From contig MLAK01000552.1 in the NCBI GenBank assembly GCA_001839685.1, positions 37,609-101,608 of the forward strand: a stretch of DNA of 64,000 nt, given 5' to 3'. Below the pieces are notes generated by a model, which was not told the DNA's origin, did no database searches, and worked only from the letters and a program-made list of their open reading frames with translations. Numbering within the stretch: the first letter of the stretch is position 1; every line of letters begins with the position of its first letter. The DNA comes from Tritrichomonas foetus. Taxonomy: Eukaryota; Parabasalia; Tritrichomonadida; Tritrichomonadidae. Below, piece by piece: positions 36,795 to 46,976 of the stretch. The position numbers were made by a program, and so were the translations under genes.

Positions 36795-37698
36795 TCTTTT
36801 AGCTATTTAGGTTTTGATTTTTGACTGATGGTATTAAGTAATACTGATGATAAGGATCATTTTAGTGATTTCGTACGTTAAGACTATTTGGTCTGTATAC
36901 ATCTATCACCTCATAACTTTTTCACTAAATATTGAAATATGTATCCTTTTTGATATAATTATCCAACATTTGTTAGAAATTAAATATTTCTTAAATATAT
37001 TCATTGTAAGTCAATTATTTTACCTGAAATATGGTTTATATTAATAAATGAATCATTATATAATTAATTTTTGAATTATTTTTACTTTTTCATCAATAAA
37101 AGCAGATAATTCGTGGTCAAGATTTCTATTGAATCATTAAAATTTTTTAAATTTTTCCCTTATTTGAATTCAATGCACACATTCAATTATTATTGTTCAA
37201 TTCATTCACGTTATTGATTTATCAACCTAAAAAAGATAAATCGATATTTATCGACAGAAAAGATATCGCGGATTAGTTCCCAAAGTTAAATTTCATAAAC
37301 TAAATGTAGAAATGGTTTAAATACTACAATCGATGATGAAATGCCGCTAGCGATTCAAATGAAATCAATAATATGTGATTTACAGGAGATAGATATTAAT
37401 CTATTACTGGGATAAATAGCTGTCTATATTTGTATAGCTTTAATTTTACAAACTAATTTGTGATAAATGAATCTCAACCAATTATGTTTTTTTAATTATT
37501 GGAGAATAAACTTAAAATAAGTGGGTAAAGCTTGTTATTCGCCAACTCCTTGATTATCATGAAATTTAAATGCTCGAGGGGAAAAAAATAATCCAATTTG
37601 GATTTCATATAATTCTTGAATTCTTGATAATTCAATCATAAAAATAGAAAATATATTCTTATAATTAAAAAACATACGATCATTTTAATTCAAAGCAG
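36795..37698. other. Gene-poor AT-rich stretch
   Basis: About 900 bp. Short frames here are low-complexity and unconvincing. Around 37220-37400 composition is a little less AT-rich (ATATCGCGGATTAG, GATGAAATGCCGCTAGCG), but I see no tRNA-like box or frame. AACTTTTT-type sequence occurs near 36915. Confidence 0.35.
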
Positions 37699-38571
37699 TT
37701 AAAAGTAATATTGGTTTCCTCCAGCGGTTGCTTGTGTATATCCAGGAGTATTCTGGCCCTGTGGTTGTTGTGGGGCACCGTAGGGGCTTTGGTTGGGGCC
37801 TGGAGGTGGTGCTCCTGGTTGTGCATTTGGCGGGACTCCGTATGGATTCATTCCTTGATTTGGTGGATATCCCATTTGTGGAGGAGCGGCTGGATACCCC
37901 ATTGGTGTCATTCCAGGACCACTTCCAGGTGGTGTATAGGGTGCTGGCTGCATTCCGGCGCTTCCTGGTGCTCCTGGGAATTGACCTTGCATTCCACCAT
38001 AACCGCTGTGACCTGGAGGAAGATTCATTGAAGCTCTTCCTGGTAATGGATAAGCTTGGGGTGGACCCTGTGGGACAGCTCCCATCATTCCTTGATTATA
38101 TGGATAGCTTGGGGCTGGCTGTGGGTAACCAGGGGCTGGCACCTGTCCGGTATAAGTAGCGCGTCCTGGCTGTGAGAGTGGTAAGATTGTTCCCATGAAT
38201 GTTGCAGATGCAACTCTGGTCGTTTTGTCGGCTGCCGAGATGAGAGGAATTTGGAACGATTGCGGAGATCCTGAATTGATTGGAAGTTTGCCAATTCGAC
38301 TTCTTGCTCGAGCTAATGGAATCATTTGATCGGGACTGCTTCCGAAGTAGCAAAGTGTGATGTATATATATGATTGCATTGTGTCTGGCGTCGAGATGAT
38401 GAATTCGCATGGAGAATTAAAGGTGGACTCGACATTCATTGGAACACTTGGAGTGGTTGCAGAGCTTGTACAACCATCGCAATTGATGTTAAACCAGATC
38501 TGGTTCCCTTGAATGACATATTGTGGTTCAATTACTGTTTTGACGAGAGTAATGGAGAGTTTGTGTGTCAT
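37699..38571 (-). CDS. C2-like protein with Gly/Pro/Tyr/Gln-rich tail
   Basis: A 290-residue protein. The frame extends one codon to a TTG (38574); the ATG at 38571 (MTHKLSITLVK) is the start. Residues 1-140 look like a beta-sandwich of C2 type (LSITLVKTVIEPQYVIQGNQ, SYIYITLCYFGSSPDQMIPL, TFMGTILPLS). The rest is a low-complexity tail of PGYPQPAPSYPYNQGM-type units rich in Gly, Pro, Gln, Tyr and Met. Proteins pairing a short beta domain with an XYPPX-like tail are common in trichomonads and amoebae; the tail resembles annexin-VII or scramblase tails that promote membrane association or phase separation. Calcium ligands are not evident, so calcium binding is unproven. The tail is much GC-richer than flanking DNA because of Gly/Pro codons. 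Confidence 0.72.
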   Translation of the reverse strand: MTHKLSITLVKTVIEPQYVIQGNQIWFNINCDGCTSSATTPSVPMNVESTFNSPCEFIISTPDTMQSYIYITLCYFGSSPDQMIPLARARSRIGKLPINSGSPQSFQIPLISAADKTTRVASATFMGTILPLSQPGRATYTGQVPAPGYPQPAPSYPYNQGMMGAVPQGPPQAYPLPGRASMNLPPGHSGYGGMQGQFPGAPGSAGMQPAPYTPPGSGPGMTPMGYPAAPPQMGYPPNQGMNPYGVPPNAQPGAPPPGPNQSPYGAPQQPQGQNTPGYTQATAGGNQYYF

Positions 38572-39192
38572 CAAAAATTATTATTTTTCAAAGTATTCGG
38601 CCACTTAATTATTGAAAAAAGTTGACCGGGCAATCATCCTTTGAAAGTTTTCGACAAAAATTTGAAATTTTTGGAACTCACAAAAAAACAATTAAAATCT
38701 AGATTTTTATAAAATAAAGTATCATGCTAAAGATTTGATTCTCCAACGATACATATGAATGATAATTTAGGAATTGGCCTAGAAATACATTCTCAAAAAA
38801 AAATCATTTTGTGACAATAATTCATGAATATTTTTCCTTTTTTCACTAGATACCTATTCAAAAGACCTTGTTGATAGGGAAATATATATTTAAAGTGTCA
38901 TATCAGGTATTTTCCACGTTTATTTAGATGATATTAATATCCAAAATGATTTCATTTAGTCTTTTAAAGTTTGAATATGATACTCTAACTCGATTTAGAT
39001 AATTTCCTTACAATGTATTAAGTAGAACTTTCATCAACATGATTTTGAAACATGATGTTTCATTCAATCAAAAATTGAAAACATGATGAACGTTTATTTG
39101 TGTATTTCTCATAAAATGGAAATGTAAATTTTCTATATTTTACGTCATTAACGGCCCCCAGCTTTTCTTATACGTTTTTTTCTTCTATTTCC
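38572..39192. other. Intergenic spacer between divergent genes
   Basis: About 620 bp. AACTTTTT in the minus-gene orientation lies at 38616-38623. TACGTTTTTTT precedes the plus-strand gene by about 17 bp, and TTTTACGTCATTAACG by about 45 bp. No reading frame is supported. Confidence 0.45.
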
Positions 39193-40809
39193 ATGAGTTT
39201 GTCAACATCTTCTGCAAATCGATCAGGCGTTCGAAAAGGTTTAAATTCAGCAAAGAAGTCGCCAGTTCAAAATCCTCGAGGTTCTGCAAGATCAATTCGA
39301 TCAGAAGATAGTGTGAGCTTAAACTCACAGTCATCAGGAAAATTATCAGCGCGAAGAGTCCCTGGTACTCCAAACCGCAGCTCCGGAAAAGACGATCTTT
39401 CCTCCTCCAATTTTTCGGGACAAAATTCCGCAAAAATAACCAAAAATACTCCAAAAACGACACCAAAAGCAGCACCAAAAACCATGCAATCATCCGGCCA
39501 ATCAAGTAATAAGCCAGTTTTGTCTTCAGCAAATAGCTCATCCAAAAATCTCGATATGAATGCACGAAAAAGCTCCAGGCGAGTCCGCGACGAAGACAGC
39601 AATCCAGGAGATAGCGCCAACGTGAGTTCAGCAAGTAAATCGCAAAAGAAACAAATATCAGATTTCGAAACCCCATCAGGTGATATTTCAAGTGTAAATA
39701 AGCCAAAAAGTACTTCAACGCCTAGAAACGCACCTTTATCATCACGAACACCAGCTAGGACCCCTGGAAAAACACCAATTGCATTATCGACGGGATTGGG
39801 CCCAAGTTTGACTCCATCGAAGCAACCGGTAAAAGTGACACCTAAGACAGAAACATTTAAAGCCGATCCAGCTTCAACTGCTCGGCACATCAAACTAGAG
39901 CACGATTTGTCATCCTCTTCGACGTCCGAAAGTGGCCAAAAACCGCCACAAAAATCGAACCCATCATCCAGAAGATCATCAAATGCGTCAAACGCATCAA
40001 AATCAACAGCAGCAAGCAAAGCATCAAAGAAGGATTCTGATGATTCCTCAAAAGTTCGCGTTAGCTTCACTGAAGAAGAAACCAGTCCTGAACAAACGCA
40101 AGAAAGGCAGCTGCAAGAACAGCAAAATATAGATAATGAAGGAGATACAACATCTAGACCAAGTTCAGTGTCATCACGCAGTTCTTCAATTGGTGTTCTT
40201 CTTCTCAGTCGCACACAAGATTCTGCAGAAGGTTTAATGACACTTCATTCTAGATCAAATTCGCCACAACGATCGCCAGTACCAATGAGTCAAGGAAGAC
40301 TATCTCCTCTCCCCAGTCCCATTCCAAAGGCGTTTGGCCAGGCGAGTGGAAGCTTGCAGCTTTCTCTTCCGGATAAAGCGAAAATTGATCAAAAAAATGA
40401 TGAAGATAGCGCACCAATTCCAAGATTCGCAAGTGATGAATCTTCAAGTATGAAAGAAAGTGATGCAGACAGTTCAATTAAGCCACCCGATCGTGATGAT
40501 AATTATTCAGATTCAATTTCACCTCTTTCTTCATCAACGGATCCTTCATATTCCTATTTGGATGAACTGCCAAAACAGGATGGAAAACTGAACATTTCGA
40601 AACTCTGCAACGATCGTGAAATATACATTCCTGATTCGACAACCCTCGAAAGTGGATTTCTATTTGAGGGTGATGACGGACATGAATGGCAAGACACAGA
40701 TGATGAACCAGAGGTCGTGCATCTAGACCAGACCAAAAAGGAGATTATGGCCGAAATTGAAAAACCGTCCAATTCAATTCCACAATCCGCTGTTTGTTTG
40801 CTTATTTGA
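39193..40809 (+). CDS. Ser/Pro-rich disordered protein with C-terminal CaaX box
   Basis: A 538-residue protein made almost wholly of Ser, Pro, Lys, Thr, Asn and Asp, hence intrinsically disordered. The N-terminal 300 residues are basic with many S/T-P and RSS/KSS sites (candidate phosphorylation sites); the C-terminal third is acidic. The last four residues are CLLI, a good CaaX prenylation motif; an Ile or Leu in the last position favours geranylgeranylation. Membrane attachment through a lipid is therefore predicted, with the disordered chain acting as a tether or scaffold. No folded domain or catalytic motif is seen, so function is unknown. The gene is richer in G and C than neighbours. 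TACGTTTTTT lies just upstream of the start. Confidence 0.72.
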   Translation: MSLSTSSANRSGVRKGLNSAKKSPVQNPRGSARSIRSEDSVSLNSQSSGKLSARRVPGTPNRSSGKDDLSSSNFSGQNSAKITKNTPKTTPKAAPKTMQSSGQSSNKPVLSSANSSSKNLDMNARKSSRRVRDEDSNPGDSANVSSASKSQKKQISDFETPSGDISSVNKPKSTSTPRNAPLSSRTPARTPGKTPIALSTGLGPSLTPSKQPVKVTPKTETFKADPASTARHIKLEHDLSSSSTSESGQKPPQKSNPSSRRSSNASNASKSTAASKASKKDSDDSSKVRVSFTEEETSPEQTQERQLQEQQNIDNEGDTTSRPSSVSSRSSSIGVLLLSRTQDSAEGLMTLHSRSNSPQRSPVPMSQGRLSPLPSPIPKAFGQASGSLQLSLPDKAKIDQKNDEDSAPIPRFASDESSSMKESDADSSIKPPDRDDNYSDSISPLSSSTDPSYSYLDELPKQDGKLNISKLCNDREIYIPDSTTLESGFLFEGDDGHEWQDTDDEPEVVHLDQTKKEIMAEIEKPSNSIPQSAVCLLI

Positions 40810-40869
40810 GGTATACCACTTGAGTATACAATTCCATGTTCTATTCATTATTAAAGTATTAATTACCTC

Positions 40870-40892
40870 ATTCTATATATATATATATATTT
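40870..40892. repeat. AT dinucleotide microsatellite
   Basis: A short (TA)n run of about nine units in the 190-bp gap between the convergent CaaX gene and the next minus-strand gene. Ordinary slippage repeat, likely length-variable. Confidence 0.8.
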
Positions 40893-40999
40893 TTGCCGAG
40901 CAAATGAATAAATAAAAAACTTAAAACTAAGAATTAACGAAAATTTAAAGTTTCTTCTATCACACACTTTTACATAACATTATTCAGATTCACCTTATT

Positions 41000-42319
41000 T
41001 TAGGAAGAGGTATTGGTTGGCTGTTTTCCCTTGTCGCTTGAATTCTTTCCTTTCTCTTCGATATCTTTTCTTAAACGGTCATTTTCCTCTGTCAGTTTCT
41101 CATTTTGCTTTAAAACTTCCTTTATATAACTTTCATAGATAGAGATAAGTTCTTCTTTTTGTTTCGACATGATAAATAAGTTTTCACGTAAGATTTGACC
41201 TTCATGTTGTAAAATCATTACTTTTTGTTCCATTCTCGCTTGAATTCTTTCTTTAATTGACATATTATTTTTCGAATTCTCTTCAATCTGCAATATGAAT
41301 GCATTATAGTCAGAAACAAACTGTGTATCTGGATCTTCAACTTTATTCGAGTTAACGCAATTATTATTCTTGTTAGGGGTTGGAACAGGTCTTCTACGAT
41401 TCGATCTCTTAGGGTCATTTTGTGGCCAGATTAAACCACCTAAATTGAGGACGCCATGGTGTCTTCCTTCTTTTCCTGGGTTTTTCTCATTTTTGTGAAG
41501 AAGTGGATCATTTTCAATCTTTCTCATTCCCCAGTTTTGTAGGTCTTTAGATGAGTCCATGTTAATAATACGTGGGAGATTCGAGTTCTCATCCCTCGGT
41601 GATATCACGAGGGACGAATCCCTTGATGAAACGCTTGGAAGTGTTATCGAGCTCGGTGTGAAAGTGTCTTCTACTGGAATATCATTGGTCTCAAGTTTTT
41701 CCCTGTATTGCTCCATCCATTTGATTTCGAGCGAAAATATGAAAAATACTTTGTAATAGTTGGCCTGCCGAAAAATTGGATCGAGGAAGTTCGTTTTCCC
41801 TTCAATTGGAAGCGATGCTATGAAAATGTCGTAATTAAATGGCTTATCATAATCATTTGAAAACGGGGATTCGAAAACATCCAATTCTTTGAGTCTTTCG
41901 GTAATTGCGTCGTTTATGAGATTATTTTTCTTAAGCTGCTCAATGGTTTCGGTTTTAATTTTCTTCGAGGCGGCTTCAAATTTGGGCAATGCAGAATTTT
42001 TCCAATTCAAAACATGAATGAAATCGTCAGCGAAGTATTTTTTCAAAATATCGAGTTTCCCTTCTGGATCGGAGTTGGAATAAATCCCGCGAAATGTTGC
42101 GTCGAGCTTTTTTAGAATCGAGATTGGTTCTTCGATTTCGATGGAAAATTGCGGACATATGTCCACGAGTTTGACCAGAGTTGAAACAATTCTTTGTTTT
42201 AGCCCGCGAATGACTTGGACTTGTTTTTGATTCATGCTCGATTTAAAATATTCTTTCTGTTTTTTAAATGTTTGAATTTTGGATTTTTTTGAAAGGATAG
42301 ATTTTTTGTGAAAACACAT
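41000..42319 (-). CDS. Coiled-coil protein of unknown function
   Basis: A 439-residue protein. Residues about 30-210 are a helical globular part (VQVIRGLKQRIVSTLVKLVD; LDATFRGIYSNSDPEGKLDI). About 215-320 is a Ser/Pro/Asn-rich linker with basic patches. About 325-425 is a continuous coiled coil (KERIQARMEQKVMILQHEGQ; LTEENDRLRKDIEEKG). The start at 42319 sits 12 bp downstream of a coding-strand AACTTTTT (42332-42339), which favours it over the in-frame ATG at 42235 (MNQKQVQVIRG), although the 28 extra residues are very basic and less protein-like. No signal peptide or enzyme motif is seen. A structural or centrosomal role is possible, but nothing shows it. Confidence 0.68.
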   Translation of the reverse strand: MCFHKKSILSKKSKIQTFKKQKEYFKSSMNQKQVQVIRGLKQRIVSTLVKLVDICPQFSIEIEEPISILKKLDATFRGIYSNSDPEGKLDILKKYFADDFIHVLNWKNSALPKFEAASKKIKTETIEQLKKNNLINDAITERLKELDVFESPFSNDYDKPFNYDIFIASLPIEGKTNFLDPIFRQANYYKVFFIFSLEIKWMEQYREKLETNDIPVEDTFTPSSITLPSVSSRDSSLVISPRDENSNLPRIINMDSSKDLQNWGMRKIENDPLLHKNEKNPGKEGRHHGVLNLGGLIWPQNDPKRSNRRRPVPTPNKNNNCVNSNKVEDPDTQFVSDYNAFILQIEENSKNNMSIKERIQARMEQKVMILQHEGQILRENLFIMSKQKEELISIYESYIKEVLKQNEKLTEENDRLRKDIEEKGKNSSDKGKQPTNTSS

Positions 42320-43120
42320 ATTTTTTATATCAAAAAGTTAGTTTTTTTGATTGAGGCTATCGTTTTTTTTACTGAATTTTTTTTTGATCAGGGATTTGTA
42401 ACTTGATGTCAAAGTCCTAAGTTGAAATATTGTTTGTTATTAATAAAGAAATTTACAAATGAGATTCTTCCAATATTTAAAGAATAATCCGGGTTTTGGG
42501 TCCCATTTGATCCACCAAAAGACATTCTAATTTTGAGTTCCTCTCATCTCAATTCGGATAACTATATGATGCAAATTATGTAAATGATAGTCATTTGGAT
42601 TCAATATTCCATAGGAAAGGAGAAATGATGATTTATGTTTGAATGTATAATTGGTCTATTATATTCAAATATGTATGTCATTGATTTTAGAGAAATATCC
42701 GATAAAGCACCTGTATTTATGAGCCAAGAACATTAATTTAATATTAAATACAATAAAGCAATATTTATTAGATAAAAGATATAATATTTCAGCAATTAGA
42801 TATTATACTATCAATATAATCGACGTCTAATTGGTGGAATAAACATTTCATTAATAATGATTCATTATACTATCTAAATAAATAGAAAGGAATTCAAAAT
42901 AAATTAATTACTCTATACGAATGAAAAACAAATAACATAATGTCAAAATATAACAGTCAAAACTTTTTTTCTCACAACATGCTTAGAAAATGATGAAATT
43001 TCATTCAAATAATACATAATTATACGTTTAGATTTAAAATGAAATTTTTCTGAAGAATTCGGAGCATCGATTTCAAATGTTGGCAAACATTCAAACATCA
43101 TATCATTTTTTTTCTTCAAG
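42320..43120. other. Intergenic spacer between divergent genes
   Basis: About 800 bp. At 42409-42525 on the minus strand is a 38-codon frame (MSFGGSNGTQNPDYSLNIGR at its start) that lies in a less AT-rich patch and reads like protein; it could be a small gene or a remnant. The rest is AT-rich with no recognisable feature. TCATTTTTTTTCTTCAAG directly precedes the Sel1-protein ATG and resembles a TCA-type initiator. Confidence 0.4.
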
Positions 43121-45334
43121 ATGGATTTAATACGTGCTATTAAAATTTTTCTTCTATTATTGATTTTTATGCCAGTTGATGACGAGGAACAATTGGGTCC
43201 TATCGCAAGTAAGGTTTATGCAGCACTTTTTGCAGATGATCCAGAATCATTGAGGTTATTGGGCGCTTTTATTATGTGCAAAGATGGTACACAAGGAAGT
43301 TTTGAAAAGGCGGCTCATTATTTTCGACTCGCAGCTAATCAAGGTGACTTAAGCGCAATAAATGCATATGGACATATGCTCGAAAAAGGACTTGGTGTTG
43401 AACAAAGCTATGAAAAAGCAAATTATTATTATAAATTAGCTATTGATAAAGGAAGTACCGAAGGAATGAATAATTATGGGCGTATGATAGAAAATGGTCT
43501 TGGTGTGCAACAAAATTATGAAAAAGCCGCGATACTGTATAAAACATCAGCTGAGAAAGGTGATCCAACAGGAATGAATAATTATGGAAGGATGTTATAT
43601 AATGGACTTGGAGTTACTCTAAATACAGAAGAAGCTTTCAAATATTTGATGGGATCAGCTGAATCTGGAAATGTTGATTCGATGTTAAAATGCGGAATGA
43701 TTCTTAAAGATAGTCCAAATCCAGAAAATGTGGCAAAAGGTCTCGATTTCTTAAAGAATGCTGCCGATGAAGGAAATATCGAAGCAATGAATGCTTATGG
43801 TTCTGCTATGAGAGACATCGGCACAGAAGAAAGTTTAAAGGAAGCTTTAATATATTTCCGTTTGTCTGCAAATTCTGGTGATGTCACTGGCTGTCTGAGC
43901 TGTGGACAATTATTTGAACAAAATTTCATGCTTATCGAGTTCGAAGACGTTTCAGCTTTTTATAAATCAGCAGCTGACAAAAACAGCACAACTGGAATGA
44001 TTAACTATGCAAGAGTAATTTTTCATCATGTTAATAAAGAGGAAGAATCATTAAAATACTTCCGAATGGCATCAGAAAAAGGAGACCAAAGTGGATGGGA
44101 TATTCTTTTAACTTTCTTTGAAAATGGTCTAGGAAAAGAAAAGATGATAAAAGAAACTATTTCTTATTTGAAAACTCAAGCAGATAAAGGTGAAACATTT
44201 GCAATGATTAATTTTGCCAGAATGGCAGGTGCAGGAATTGGAGCTGAACAAAATGTTGGAGAAGCCTTAAAATATTTACAGATGGCCATTGATAAAGGCG
44301 ATGATAATGCCCTGTTAGGTTATTATAGACTTATTCATCAAGGATCATTGAATAAGCGAGATTATGAAAATATATGTAGCTTATTCAAGAGATTTGCTGA
44401 TAAAGGAAATATTGAAGGAACTGCTCTTTATGCATATATGTTGGAGAATGGTTTAGGTACCAAAGAAAACATTAATGAAGCATTAAAGTTCTATAAAATT
44501 GCAGCAGATCGTAATAGTACTCTGGGATCATATAGATACGGCAAAATGCTTGAACAAGGTCGAGGTATTGCACCAAATATTGAGGAAGCACTAAAATATT
44601 ATAACATTGCAATTGCTCAAGGAGATACGAAATCTATGTTACATGTGGCAAATCTTTATTATAATGGAACCAAAGTTGTACAAGATTTCACGCTTGTATC
44701 GAAGTTATATAAAGCAGCTGCCGATGCAGGAAATACCAAAGGAATGAACAAATTTGCAGCAATGATCACTGATGGAGTTATAAAAGGTTACGACATTAAC
44801 ATAGCATTAACTTACATTGCCAAATCAGCAATTGCTTTTGATCCAATTGGAATGGTAAATTTCGCCAGGGTACTAGAATCTGATGATAACGGAATGTCTG
44901 AACCAAATTATGATCTTGCTGCAGAACAATATAAGGCTGCTGCTGATAAAGGAAATATTGATGGAATGAATGGATATGGAAACTTGTTAATGTCGAAAAA
45001 AGTCAAATTAGAAAATTTCACAGAGGAAGCATTAAAATATTTCAAAATGGCTGTTGATAAAGATGATGCTGATGCAATGGTAAACTATGGAATGATGATC
45101 AAAGAGGGTTATGCAATCCAAAAAGACAGTGAAGAAGCTCTTAAGTATTTCATGAAGGCAGCAGAGAAAAATAATGTCAGAGGAATGAATGCATGTGGAT
45201 ACATGATTGAGAATGGTTTTGGAACAACTCAAAATGTGAATGAAGCCTTCAAGTATTATCAAAAAGCAGCTGATACCGGTGATGAACAAGGAATAGTAAA
45301 CAGAGATCGTTTACTAAGCCAGTTAGGTGATTAA
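43121..45334 (+). CDS. Sel1-like repeat protein with N-terminal hydrophobic segment
   Basis: A 737-residue protein. Residues about 35-735 are about 18-20 tandem Sel1-like repeats (36-38 residues each) of the form NYGRMIENGLGVQQNYEKAA followed by LYKTSAEKGDPTGMN. The first 20 residues (IRAIKIFLLLLIFMPV) are hydrophobic after a basic residue pair, which suggests a signal peptide or signal anchor. No N-terminal kinase domain is present, unlike many Sel1-repeat proteins of trichomonads. Sel1 repeats form a superhelical scaffold; the ER-associated relatives SEL1L/Hrd3 work in protein degradation, and the hydrophobic leader would fit an ER location. A C-terminal membrane helix is not seen. Function beyond scaffold is inference. 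Confidence 0.88.
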   Translation: MDLIRAIKIFLLLLIFMPVDDEEQLGPIASKVYAALFADDPESLRLLGAFIMCKDGTQGSFEKAAHYFRLAANQGDLSAINAYGHMLEKGLGVEQSYEKANYYYKLAIDKGSTEGMNNYGRMIENGLGVQQNYEKAAILYKTSAEKGDPTGMNNYGRMLYNGLGVTLNTEEAFKYLMGSAESGNVDSMLKCGMILKDSPNPENVAKGLDFLKNAADEGNIEAMNAYGSAMRDIGTEESLKEALIYFRLSANSGDVTGCLSCGQLFEQNFMLIEFEDVSAFYKSAADKNSTTGMINYARVIFHHVNKEEESLKYFRMASEKGDQSGWDILLTFFENGLGKEKMIKETISYLKTQADKGETFAMINFARMAGAGIGAEQNVGEALKYLQMAIDKGDDNALLGYYRLIHQGSLNKRDYENICSLFKRFADKGNIEGTALYAYMLENGLGTKENINEALKFYKIAADRNSTLGSYRYGKMLEQGRGIAPNIEEALKYYNIAIAQGDTKSMLHVANLYYNGTKVVQDFTLVSKLYKAAADAGNTKGMNKFAAMITDGVIKGYDINIALTYIAKSAIAFDPIGMVNFARVLESDDNGMSEPNYDLAAEQYKAAADKGNIDGMNGYGNLLMSKKVKLENFTEEALKYFKMAVDKDDADAMVNYGMMIKEGYAIQKDSEEALKYFMKAAEKNNVRGMNACGYMIENGFGTTQNVNEAFKYYQKAADTGDEQGIVNRDRLLSQLGD

Positions 45335-45610
45335 AATTAGAAAATTATCTATAATTCAATGTTTTTAACCTATGTTTGTGATTTGTTATATTAATCATCA
45401 ATTCGATTATGGATTTCAAATTCAACTATACTATAATTTTAAATAATAGTTAAAAAGCCCATGTATTAAGAATGAATAGAAAGAGTGATAAAAGTAAATT
45501 AAAAAATTATAGATAAAATTCTTAAATCAGTTTTAGAAGCTTTCAACAAATTCGTATATCAATATTGGAAAACACAGATCACCGAAATGAAATAACAAAG
45601 TCCTTATTCA

Positions 45611-46762
45611 TCATGCATATGCTTTGGAATACACAGCTTTATCTAATTGGGACAACTCAGCCCTGAGTTCTTGATTTTCATCTTTGAGTTCTCTTAATTC
45701 GTTTTCAACAATGGCGATCTCTTTTTCTGTCTGTTGGCATTCTCTTTGGATTCCTTGAGCTTGAGAAATAAATGTTTTTGTTTCATTCATTTGCATATCT
45801 TCTCTATTTCTTGCTTGATAAATTGAATGTTTCATCTTTTCTACATCTTTTAATGTAGTTTGAAGTTGATGTTCATGTTGTTTTTCAAGTTGTTTTAATA
45901 TTTTTTGCATCTTCTCTGTATTTTTCGCTGATTCATTCACAGATTGTTCAACTCTTTGTTTTTCACATGCGAATTGTTCATGTAAAACTTCTAAATGTTC
46001 ATTATATTGCGCTTCTCTTTCAGCAAGTTCATGTTCATAACGCGTAATTTCATTAGCATGCTCTTTATTTCGAATATCAATTGCGGCAAGACATTCTTCT
46101 ATTTTGGCACGGATGTCTCTCATTTCTTCTCGTGTGACAGACACGATCTCTGAGAGTTGTGCTTCAAGGTATTGAATTCTTTGAGAATTCTGTAAAGAAA
46201 CATTCTTGGATTGTTGATACAGTTTTGTTCTTGTTTGTGTTGCAGAAAATGCCGCTTCATTTGAGGTTTGCCTCATTTGGTCGACTTCCTTACGGAGTTG
46301 ATCAAGCTGGGCTGTTCTTTCGGCAGCAACAGATTTAGCATGCTTTTCTGCCCAATTTTCAGCTTCTTGAAGAGACTTTTGAAAATCATCACGGAGACGA
46401 TTTAATTCTTCTTCGTTTTTCGCTTGAATTTTTATTAATTCCTGCCTTTGCTCTTCTTCGATCATTTCAATGATTTGATTTTCATTATTTGTAATATCTT
46501 GGAAATCTTGATCTTGATATTTTTGCATTTCCGTATTTTTAATTGATAGTTCTGATCTTAATTTTCCAAGCTGTTCTTCTGCTTGCTCGATTGCATGATT
46601 AATTTGGGCAATTTCTTGGGCTTTTTGAGATAAAATCGTTTTGGCTTCGGTGTGGAGTTTTTCAAGCTTTGAATGACCATTATCTGTCGCTTTAGATCCT
46701 TTTGACAATGATCTAGTCGATGAGATTGATTTATATGTTGAAGATGTGCGGTAGGAAGACAT
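45611..46762 (-). CDS. Long coiled-coil protein (cytoskeletal candidate)
   Basis: A 383-residue protein. The first 30 residues are Ser/Thr/Arg-rich (SSYRTSSTYKSISSTRSLSK), like head domains of filament-forming proteins. From about residue 30 to the end it is one almost unbroken coiled coil rich in Gln and Glu. No catalytic motif, membrane segment or signal peptide is visible. The layout, with a phosphorylatable basic head and a long rod, is what flagellar-rod, basal-body or costa proteins of flagellates look like, but many unrelated proteins share it. TACGTTTAG lies about 15 bp upstream of the ATG on the coding strand. Confidence 0.72.
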   Translation of the reverse strand: MSSYRTSSTYKSISSTRSLSKGSKATDNGHSKLEKLHTEAKTILSQKAQEIAQINHAIEQAEEQLGKLRSELSIKNTEMQKYQDQDFQDITNNENQIIEMIEEEQRQELIKIQAKNEEELNRLRDDFQKSLQEAENWAEKHAKSVAAERTAQLDQLRKEVDQMRQTSNEAAFSATQTRTKLYQQSKNVSLQNSQRIQYLEAQLSEIVSVTREEMRDIRAKIEECLAAIDIRNKEHANEITRYEHELAEREAQYNEHLEVLHEQFACEKQRVEQSVNESAKNTEKMQKILKQLEKQHEHQLQTTLKDVEKMKHSIYQARNREDMQMNETKTFISQAQGIQRECQQTEKEIAIVENELRELKDENQELRAELSQLDKAVYSKAYA

Positions 46763-46976
46763 TTTTTAACAATTTTCTAAACGTACATATATTAATCATT
46801 TCCAAATTAAATATTATGGTGTAAAATGACATTTTCAAGCAAATACTAATTATTGCCTTTTCATTCCAAGAATCATTCCTATAAATTAGATAATAAAATT
46901 AATATTAAATTAAACATAATTCTTGAAACAAACAATGTTTATTCTTTAAAACAATAACAAAAATATAGAAATAAAG

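Noticed and set aside
36847..37044. 65-residue plus-strand frame
   Set aside because: Composition is Ile/Leu/Phe/Tyr only, as expected from random AT-rich DNA; no motif or promoter support.
37240..37262. GATAAATCGATATTTATCGA as a palindromic site
   Set aside because: The arms are not exact reverse complements; the resemblance comes from the AT-rich context.
39267..40214. 315-residue minus-strand frame opposite the CaaX gene
   Set aside because: Antisense to a Ser-rich gene; the Leu/Asp/Glu/Phe pattern is the mirror of Ser/Pro codons. No start context and no recognisable domain.
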